Assembly: GCA_028718575.1 (NCBI GenBank)
Contig: JAQULN010000041.1
Span: forward strand, 1 to 12,458
Source: Candidatus Krumholzibacteriia bacterium
GTDB taxonomy: Bacteria; Krumholzibacteriota; Krumholzibacteriia; LZORAL124-64-63
DNA length: 12,458 bases
Reading direction: 5' to 3'
Shown here: positions 1-5,332 of the stretch, one piece after another
Layout: every line of letters begins with the position of its first letter
Position numbering within the stretch: position 1 is the stretch's first letter
The notes under the pieces: model-generated
What the model was told of the DNA's origin: nothing
What the model saw: the letters and a program-made list of their open reading frames with translations, nothing else
The model's database searches: none
Translations under genes and position numbers: made by a program

Positions 1-1
1 G

Positions 2-940
2 GTGCGCTTCGTGAGCAGCGGCACCGAGGCGGTGAGGTCGGCGGTGCGGCTGGCGCGCGGTTTCACCGGGCGCAACCTCATCGTAAAGTTCAGCGGCTGC
101 TACCACGGCCACAGCGATGCGCTGCTGGTGGCCGGCGGCAGCGGGCTGGCCACTTTCGGGGTCAGCAGCTCGGCTGGCGTGCCGCCGGGCGCGGTGGCCG
201 ACACGGTGGTGCTGCCGCTCGATGACGAACAGCTCGTAGCCGACCTCTTCGCCGAGCGCGGTCCGGATGTCGCCGCCGTGGTGATCGAGCCGTTACCGGC
301 CAACGCGGGCCTCCTGTCGCAACGGCCGGAGTACCTGCGTTTTCTGCGGGACGTTACGTGCCAGCACGGCGCGCTGCTGGTCTTCGACGAGGTGATTTCC
401 GGATTTCGTCTCGGGATGGACGGCGCGGCCGGCTTCTACGGCGTGGTGCCCGATCTGGCGACCTTCGGCAAGATCATCGGCGGGGGCATGCCCGTGGGGG
501 CGTTCGGGGGCCGGCGCGAGATCATGACGCGGCTGGCCCCCTTGGGAGATGTCTATCAGGCGGGAACGCTCAGTGGCAATCCGGTGGCCATGAGCGCGGG
601 AGCTGCGGCGCTACGGGTCCTGCAGGAACAGAAGGTCCACGAGCGCCTCGAGGAACTCGGACGCATGCTCGCGGACGCCCTTGCCGCACCCGCTGCCAAG
701 GCGGGATGTATGCTCGTGCGGGCGGGATCGATCTTCTGGCTGGCGATGCAGCCCGAGGCTCCGCGCCGGGTCGAGGCGGTCGACGGCCGGGGCATGCAGC
801 GCTATGCCGCCGTGCACGAGGCAGCGCTGGAGCAGGGCGTCTACCTGGCGCCGTCGGGCTGGGAAGTCGGCTTTCTGAATGCGGCGATGCAGGTCGAGGA
901 GGTCCAGAAGCTGGGAGCGACCCTCGCCGAGCTGATCTGA
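2..940 (+). CDS. hemL: Glutamate-1-semialdehyde 2,1-aminomutase-like class III aminotransferase, 5' partial
   Basis: A PLP-dependent fold-type I aminotransferase. In the HemL family it converts glutamate-1-semialdehyde to 5-aminolevulinate in the cytosol (C5 tetrapyrrole pathway). The 312 visible residues align with the family from the NSGTEA-like motif (here SSGTEA, residues 5-10) to the end. Visible landmarks are GCYHGHSD (32-39), FDEV with the PLP-ring Asp at 129, GKIIGGGMPVGAFGG with the Schiff-base Lys at 157, and QAGTLSGNP. Full-length members are about 430 aa, so roughly 115 N-terminal residues lie outside the window and the GTG at position 2 is an internal Val. The usual EPVAGN stretch reads EPLPAN and FDEVMTGFR reads FDEVISGFR, so a paralogue working in the neighbouring glycan pathway is possible. 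The stop is TGA at 938-940. The family call is secure; the haem role is less so. Confidence 0.88.
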   Translation: MRFVSSGTEAVRSAVRLARGFTGRNLIVKFSGCYHGHSDALLVAGGSGLATFGVSSSAGVPPGAVADTVVLPLDDEQLVADLFAERGPDVAAVVIEPLPANAGLLSQRPEYLRFLRDVTCQHGALLVFDEVISGFRLGMDGAAGFYGVVPDLATFGKIIGGGMPVGAFGGRREIMTRLAPLGDVYQAGTLSGNPVAMSAGAAALRVLQEQKVHERLEELGRMLADALAAPAAKAGCMLVRAGSIFWLAMQPEAPRRVEAVDGRGMQRYAAVHEAALEQGVYLAPSGWEVGFLNAAMQVEEVQKLGATLAELI

Positions 941-959
941 TCTCGAAACAGCAGGTCAT

Positions 960-998
960 ACGACAGCCGAACTCCCACCAGGGGAGCTCGGCCGTCGT
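960..998 (-). terminator. 17-bp 3' hairpin downstream of the RiPP precursor gene
   Basis: Three 5-bp blocks pair across a 5-base loop (977-981): 960-964 with 994-998, 966-970 with 988-992, and 972-976 with 982-986. The two bases between blocks (965/993 and 971/987) are A and C on the + strand, which mismatch. In the - strand RNA they become G and U, so the stem there is an uninterrupted 17 bp. The hairpin starts 27 bases after the stop codon of the - strand precursor gene. No clear U-tract follows in that direction (a TTT about 12 bases on), so it may be a terminator without a U-run or an mRNA-stabilising 3' structure. It also lies between two convergent genes and could weakly stop hemL transcripts, which continue into TTACTTCT. 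Confidence 0.6.
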
Positions 999-1025
999 TA
1001 CTTCTATCAGCGGTGAAGGTCTCGA

Positions 1026-1184
1026 TCAATCCATGTGCAGGCGAAAGCCCTCGATCACACGGATGGGCGTCGGGGTCCCCGAGCCGCCATCACCGTCGTC
1101 ACCGCCGCCGCCGTCGTAGTTCCCGAATACGCCGAGTTTCACGATCTGGCAACGAAGTTCCGGTTTGCTGTAGTGCTTACGCAT
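1026..1184 (-). CDS. Candidate RiPP precursor peptide with lasso-type leader (52 aa)
   Basis: This short gene encodes a 52-residue peptide starting MRKHYSKPEL. Tyr5, Pro8 and Leu10 give the YxxPxL signature that lasso-type leaders use to bind the PqqD-like recognition domain. It is followed by a hydrophobic stretch (IVKLGVF, 14-20), a Gly/Asp-rich block (GNYDGGGGDDGDGGSG, 21-36), TPTP, and a tail rich in bulky and charged residues ending in LHMD. One Cys (12) lies in the leader. The usual penultimate leader Thr is absent. If the core began at Gly21, Asp29 would be residue 9, compatible with a 9-residue macrolactam ring; this is inference. Support for a real gene: GGAGG 8 bases before ATG, a perfect promoter upstream, a 3' hairpin, and a divergent AsnB-like enzyme. 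Stop is TGA (1026-1028). The mature structure is unknown. Confidence 0.78.
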   Translation of the reverse strand: MRKHYSKPELRCQIVKLGVFGNYDGGGGDDGDGGSGTPTPIRVIEGFRLHMD

Positions 1185-1192
1185 GGCGATAG

Positions 1193-1197
1193 CCTCC
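1193..1197 (-). promoter_or_regulatory. Ribosome binding site of the precursor gene
   Basis: The - strand reads GGAGG, a full Shine-Dalgarno core, with 8 bases between it and the ATG at 1184. It fixes the start of the 52-aa precursor and argues against the ORF being chance. Confidence 0.8.
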
Positions 1198-1231
1198 ACG
1201 TCAGGGCTGCGAGCAATTCCAATTCCACTCC

Positions 1232-1260
1232 ATTATAAGCGAGACTGTGAAAGGTGTCAA
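1232..1260 (-). promoter_or_regulatory. Perfect sigma-70-type promoter driving the precursor gene
   Basis: On the - strand, TTGACA (-35, 1255-1260) and TATAAT (-10, 1232-1237) are both perfect consensus hexamers separated by exactly 17 bases (1238-1254). Transcription should start near 1224-1226, giving a leader of about 40 bases before the ATG. The sequence just upstream (1261-1310) is AT-rich and could act as an UP element. Two tandem AATTCC copies (1215-1226, + strand reading) sit at the likely start site. Such a perfect match is rare in GC-rich DNA and predicts strong constitutive or repressor-controlled expression of a small abundant product. Confidence 0.85.
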
Positions 1261-1261
1261 T

Positions 1262-1303
1262 AATTATCAAATGGAAAATTCTAGGGCCGTTAGCCTGATA
1301 ATA
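1262..1303. promoter_or_regulatory. AT-rich divergent control region with inverted TTATCA/TGATAA motifs
   Basis: AATTATCA (1262-1269) and TGATAATA (1296-1303) form an inverted pair (7 of 8 bases complementary) about 34 bases apart. They lie directly upstream of the -35 box of the precursor promoter and between the two divergent genes. They could be regulator half-sites controlling either gene, but a chance AT-rich repeat is also possible. For the + strand gene I see only a weak candidate promoter: TTTACA at 1305-1310, then TATGAG at 1330-1335 with a long 19-base spacer. The remaining stretch to 1468 shows nothing else I can support. Confidence 0.3.
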
Positions 1304-1468
1304 TTTTACATTTTGTGCGTTCCGGCTGCTATGAGGATAAATTCAGGTTGAATTTGCGAGCATTCGTGCTGGCGCGACGGGGCCGATCGTCTATCCTGAT
1401 GCAGTTTCTTCGGCTGCGGGTTCCACCATCAAGGGCCAGCGTCGGCGCGATCGATCAGGAGTGTTGCG

Positions 1469-3358
1469 ATGCCGGGGATCTTCGGAGCAGTTGCCGTCCA
1501 GCGTGATCGTGATGCCAAGCCCGTCGCCAAAGCCATGTTGTCGCTGCTTGGCCACCGCGACTGGTATCGCTCGGCCCTGCGGTCGGACGGCCCATGGGCT
1601 TTCGGTGCGGTCTCGTCCAATCCGTGGTTCGCGGCGGAAAACCATCTGGCCGAAACACCGCAGGCGCTGTTGCTCGTCGAGGGCACGGCCTTCACCCTGG
1701 ATGGCAATCCGGTCGCGGACGATGCGCCGGATCTCGCTCGCCGCATGCTCGATTTCTACCTGGCTGACGGTGATCGCTTCTGCGCACGGATCGGCGGCCA
1801 TTTCAATTTGGTCGTGGCCGACCGGCGCGACGGGCGCGTGCAACTCTTGAACGACCGCCTCGGATTCTCCCACCTCTACTGGTATGCCGACCAGGATGTG
1901 TTCCTCTTTGCCCCCGAATTGAAAGCTTTCCTAAGCTGGCGAGGGTTCCCGCGCCGGGTGGAGCCCGCGGCGGCCGCCACGCTCCTGGCGCACGAGTGTC
2001 CGCTCGGTGAGACGACCCTTTTTGAGGGCGTGCGCATGCTCGGTCCCGCGGCGCGCGTGATCTGGGACGGCCGGCGGGTTGTGGTCGAGCGGCGTTGGCG
2101 GCCCGAGCCACAGCCGGAGTCCGGCCGCGCCCGCGACGACTTGCTGGACGAGGCCGATGCCCTTTACGCGCGTTCGCTCGCCAAGCGCCTGCCGGCCTCC
2201 TACGACGGCCGCACCGTAGTTGCGCTCTCGGGAGGACTCGATTCGCGTCTGCTGCTGCACCAGGTGCGCCAACGGCCCAATCTCGACATTTTCACCCACG
2301 GCCGGCGCGACAATAGCGAGTACGTCATCGCCCGCCAGGTGGCCCGGTCGATGGGGCTGGCCGACCGCCACCGATTGGTCGAGATCGACCCCGCCTGGGC
2401 GGGCCGCTATGCGCGACTGGCCGTCTGGCTCAACGACGGCCAGCTCAACATGCGCAACGCGACGTCGCTCGGCATCAGTGAGTTCCTGGGTCCGGGACCG
2501 TACCCGTACTTGAATGGGATTCTGGGTTCGCACCTTTCGCTCGGCGGACCTGCCTGTAGCGAAGAAGACCTGCGGCCGGCCGGCGACCCTGACACGGTGC
2601 GCCGGCGCACGCTGCGTTTTTCCGGCGTCGAGGCCGGCGCGGCGCGCTTGACCGCTTTCCTGCGCTCCGACCTGGTGGAGCCGATGCAGGCGATGGCCCG
2701 CGAACAGGTGCTGGCCGCGTTCGCCCCTTGGGACTACGCGCCGTTGTTCGGCGATCAGAAGGCGTTCTATTTCCACTTCAACATGGGGCGGCGCATGCAG
2801 GGCACCAACGACGTGCTCAAGTACCAGTTCCACGACCTGCTGCCGTACGCGGACGAGGAGCTCTTCGACTTCTCACTGCGCATTCCGCTGGCCGAGAAAT
2901 GCGGCATGGCGCTGTTCCATGAGTACTACCGTACCCGCCTGACGCCGCTCGCCCGGATCCCCTGGCAGCATACCGGCCACGATCTGTTCGCGCCGGATGC
3001 TTTGCGCCGGCGCACCGCCCAGCGGCGGCAAACCTGGGCCCGCTGGAACCAGGCCCTGCGCCGTTGGACGCGCGGACGCGTCAACCTGCGGTCCCGCCAT
3101 GCCTACACCGATCGCCCGGCCTGGTTGCGGCGTAACAAGGTCTACCGCGACGAGGTGTTCGGCGTGCTGTCGTCGGTCGGGTCGACCGGTTGCGACTGGT
3201 TTGCCCAGGACAAGGTCGACGCGCTGGTTGCGGCGTTCCTGCAGGGGCACGACGATCTCTTCCATATCCTGGCCAAGATCTACACGATGGTGGTCTGGCA
3301 CGGCCTCTTCCTGCGCGACGCCCCACCCGGGAGCGACCTGGCCCCGCGCCGCGCTTGA
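1469..3358 (+). CDS. Asparagine-synthetase-like amide ligase without N-terminal Cys
   Basis: A 629-aa protein with the two-domain AsnB layout. The N-terminal glutaminase-like part (about 1-200) keeps the scaffold (MPGIFG at the start, GHFNLVVAD near 110, LNDRLGFSHLYW near 127-138). The catalytic Cys2 of Ntn glutaminases is replaced by Pro, so glutamine hydrolysis is not expected. The C-terminal synthetase domain has the ATP-pyrophosphatase loop SGGLDSR (254-260) and LLPYADEELFDFSLRIP. The segment where AsnB has GxGDELFGGY reads NGILGSHLSLGG. Cys-less AsnB homologues include lasso-peptide macrolactam synthetases (McjC type), which adenylate an Asp/Glu side chain, and uncharacterised proteins of polysaccharide loci. 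Divergence from a lasso-like precursor favours peptide amidation or macrolactamisation, as inference. The ATG has AGGAG 7 bases upstream. Likely cotranscribed with the racemase 24 bases downstream. Confidence 0.85.
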   Translation: MPGIFGAVAVQRDRDAKPVAKAMLSLLGHRDWYRSALRSDGPWAFGAVSSNPWFAAENHLAETPQALLLVEGTAFTLDGNPVADDAPDLARRMLDFYLADGDRFCARIGGHFNLVVADRRDGRVQLLNDRLGFSHLYWYADQDVFLFAPELKAFLSWRGFPRRVEPAAAATLLAHECPLGETTLFEGVRMLGPAARVIWDGRRVVVERRWRPEPQPESGRARDDLLDEADALYARSLAKRLPASYDGRTVVALSGGLDSRLLLHQVRQRPNLDIFTHGRRDNSEYVIARQVARSMGLADRHRLVEIDPAWAGRYARLAVWLNDGQLNMRNATSLGISEFLGPGPYPYLNGILGSHLSLGGPACSEEDLRPAGDPDTVRRRTLRFSGVEAGAARLTAFLRSDLVEPMQAMAREQVLAAFAPWDYAPLFGDQKAFYFHFNMGRRMQGTNDVLKYQFHDLLPYADEELFDFSLRIPLAEKCGMALFHEYYRTRLTPLARIPWQHTGHDLFAPDALRRRTAQRRQTWARWNQALRRWTRGRVNLRSRHAYTDRPAWLRRNKVYRDEVFGVLSSVGSTGCDWFAQDKVDALVAAFLQGHDDLFHILAKIYTMVVWHGLFLRDAPPGSDLAPRRA

Positions 3359-3382
3359 GCACCCAGCCCAGAGGAGTCGAGC

Positions 3383-4123
3383 GTGAGATCTTCGCGGCGG
3401 ATTCCTGGTATCATCGGCGGCGCCGGTCCCGCGGCCACCGCCCAGCTCTATCTAGACATCGTGAGCCGCTGCCGGCAGGCCGGCCTGGCGCGGCGCCCGC
3501 CGATCTTGATCGCGAGCCTGGACATCGACCTGGCGGTCGAGGCGCGGCTGTTGCGCGAAGGGTTCGGTATCGAGGACTACTGGGACCCGCTCTTGGCCGC
3601 CGCCCGCAGCCTGACCGCAGCAGGCGCCGATTTTCTGGCGATTCCCTGCAACACGTTGCATGTGATGCTGCCCGAGCTCCAACAGGCGGTCGCGACTCCG
3701 GTCCTGAGCATCGTCGACGCGGTCGCCCGGGAGGTGGACCGAGTGGGTTGCGAGACGGTCGGTCTGCTCTCGACCTCGACCACGGCCGGCGCCGGTCTTT
3801 ATGAGAACGGTCTGCAGCAGCGCGGCATTGCCGTGGTCGGCATCCCGGCGGATCTGCAGGCGGCGCTGGATCAGCGGATCGAGGCCGAACTCGAGCGACC
3901 GAACGGCGGCGGTACGGGCGGGCTCGACGCGCGGATCATGGACTATTTCGCCTCGCGCGGCGCCGGCGCGGTGATCGCCGGCTGCACGGAATTGAAGGCG
4001 ATGATGAGCGGCTGGCAGATACGGCTGCCGGTGATCGACAGCCTGGACGCACTTGGCGCTGCCGTGGCACAGGACATGATCGCCGGGGGCGATCAGACCG
4101 CGGCCCGAGCGACGCGGCCGTAG
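3383..4123 (+). CDS. Aspartate/glutamate racemase family protein
   Basis: A 246-aa cytosolic enzyme of the cofactor-independent Asp/Glu racemase superfamily, which inverts the alpha carbon of an acidic amino acid with two Cys acid/base residues. Both are visible: Cys89 in PCNTLH and Cys201 in AGCTEL. The N-terminal GIIGGAGPAAT (9-19) is typical of the RacD/YgeA branch. Length is normal. The start is GTG at 3383, with GAGGAG ending 6 bases before it. It follows the AsnB-like gene by 24 bases, so the two probably form an operon. Either it supplies a D-amino acid (D-Asp or D-Glu) to the neighbouring pathway or it acts on a related metabolite; the substrate cannot be read from sequence. Its last 31 bases overlap the converging nucleotidyltransferase gene. 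Confidence 0.88.
   Translation: MRSSRRIPGIIGGAGPAATAQLYLDIVSRCRQAGLARRPPILIASLDIDLAVEARLLREGFGIEDYWDPLLAAARSLTAAGADFLAIPCNTLHVMLPELQQAVATPVLSIVDAVAREVDRVGCETVGLLSTSTTAGAGLYENGLQQRGIAVVGIPADLQAALDQRIEAELERPNGGGTGGLDARIMDYFASRGAGAVIAGCTELKAMMSGWQIRLPVIDSLDALGAAVAQDMIAGGDQTAARATRP
4077..4095. repeat. Perfect 8-bp palindrome at the convergent gene ends
   Basis: TGATCGCC (4077-4084) and GGCGATCA (4088-4095) flank a GGG spacer. The repeat lies inside the racemase coding region and its right arm includes the stop codon of the converging nucleotidyltransferase. It could form a hairpin in either transcript and act as a compact bidirectional stop, but neither side has a U-run. Chance in GC-rich coding sequence is also possible. 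Confidence 0.35.
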
Positions 4124-5253
4124 AGTCGGATCGCCATCAGTGCTCTCTGCAGGTGCAACCAACTGCGCTGCCAGAAGGAATCGGGGCGAGTGCGTCCCAG
4201 GCCTGCAAGCAGCAAGCCGCAATCGTCGGGGAAAACGTAACGCCGTAGTTCGCGCGAGCGCTGCTGCGACGGGACGCAGAGCCAGTGCAGCATCACGCCG
4301 TAGCCTTCTTCGGTGCGCGCCCGTTGCACCAGGCAGCCGGCCGCAACGTTCAGATGGTCGAAGACCCGCATGAGCGCAGGCGCCGGGCGGCACATCTCGT
4401 CGACGACGCCGGGGATCGGCGCGTCGAGGATCTGCTCGCGCAATCGATACTCCAGCCAGAGACCGGTTCGCAGACTGGCCGCAAGCGCCCGCGCGCAGAG
4501 CCGGCGGCGTTCGTCGTTGTCGAGCTGCCCGTCGAGCAGGTGCAGATCCAGGATCCGTCGCAAATCGCTGAAACCGCCGGCGATGCTCTGCAGGACCCCG
4601 TGCAGGATCTGGTCGCCGGCGTGCGGCGCCAGGAAGCTGGCGTGGCCAAGGGGAATCTCCAGGCAGCGGCCGAACAACGTGTCCAGATCGTAGGTGTAGA
4701 CGGATGCCGGCATGGTCAGCGCCCAGTGCACCTCGACGTAGAGTCCCTGGTTGCTGACCAGGACGCGATGGAAGTGGTGTTTCTCGTAGTATTCGTTGCC
4801 GCAGATCGTTTCGGCATCCCGGTAACCCAGGCAGTTCAGCGTATCGTAAACGCGTGGCAATTCGCTGCGCTGCACGAGCAGATCCAGGTCGGCGAACCAA
4901 CGCTGCTCGGGCTGCGGGTAGACCGTCAACGCCAGGGAGCCGCCCTTGAGGACCACCGGCACGCACCCGACTTCCGCCAGGGCCGGCAGGATGCGCTCGA
5001 GCTCGAGCAGCATCACGGTGGTGCGCCGCCGCGACACTTCCATGGCCGCGTCGATGCGCTGCTGTTCGCGCTCGGGCAAGAACGTCCGGTCGAGAAACGG
5101 CAGGAGCGCTTGCATGGCAGGCTGGTTGGCGAGCAATCGCAGGAAACGATTGCTAGGCAGCCCGGCGGGCGCCGGGACGGCGCCGTCGGCCTGAATCGCC
5201 CAGGCGCGCGCCAGGTCGCGCAGATATCCGGTTTCGGGAGTCAGTCCCTGCAT
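4093..5253 (-). CDS. Nucleotidyltransferase family protein (PF14907-like)
   Basis: A protein of about 386 aa resembling the uncharacterised nucleotidyltransferase-fold family PF14907. From the chosen start, KGG is at 103-105 and is followed by a DLDLLV segment (Asp122 and Asp124, likely metal ligands of a Pol-beta-type site). VEVHWAL follows at about 173-179. The C-terminal half is helical, without a recognised domain. The reading frame stays open upstream to 5322. I chose ATG 5251-5253 because GAGAGG lies 8 bases before it and the upstream Met codons lack a ribosome binding site. Family members occur in polysaccharide loci and in some lasso-peptide clusters; no substrate is established. It lies 79 bases after the flippase gene, probably the last gene of that - strand run, and overlaps the racemase 3' end by 31 bases. 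Confidence 0.75.
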   Translation of the reverse strand: MQGLTPETGYLRDLARAWAIQADGAVPAPAGLPSNRFLRLLANQPAMQALLPFLDRTFLPEREQQRIDAAMEVSRRRTTVMLLELERILPALAEVGCVPVVLKGGSLALTVYPQPEQRWFADLDLLVQRSELPRVYDTLNCLGYRDAETICGNEYYEKHHFHRVLVSNQGLYVEVHWALTMPASVYTYDLDTLFGRCLEIPLGHASFLAPHAGDQILHGVLQSIAGGFSDLRRILDLHLLDGQLDNDERRRLCARALAASLRTGLWLEYRLREQILDAPIPGVVDEMCRPAPALMRVFDHLNVAAGCLVQRARTEEGYGVMLHWLCVPSQQRSRELRRYVFPDDCGLLLAGLGRTRPDSFWQRSWLHLQRALMAIRLYGRVARAAV

Positions 5254-5332
5254 GGTGTCGCCCTCTCGACCGGCCGCCATCACGGCGATCACAAGGGTAT
5301 CGGGTCTGCGACCGCGCGGCAAGAATCTGTTC

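Noticed and set aside
1315..1506. A + strand 63-codon ORF starting with GTG before the AsnB-like gene
   Set aside because: No ribosome binding site, no recognisable composition, and it overlaps the well-supported AsnB-like start in another frame.
1026..3358. Calling a complete lasso-peptide cluster
   Set aside because: No PqqD-like (B1) or transglutaminase-like (B2) gene and no ABC exporter is visible in the window, and the leader lacks the usual penultimate Thr. Only a lasso-like RiPP candidate is supportable.
3452..4966. A 504-codon - strand ORF across the racemase and nucleotidyltransferase genes
   Set aside because: Its composition (Arg, Ala, Pro, Gly) is typical of a shadow frame in GC-rich DNA, and two genes with clear family motifs occupy the same bases.
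5254..5322. Longer start for the PF14907-like nucleotidyltransferase
   Set aside because: The upstream Met codons lack a ribosome binding site and the added residues match nothing; ATG 5251-5253 has GAGAGG at good spacing.
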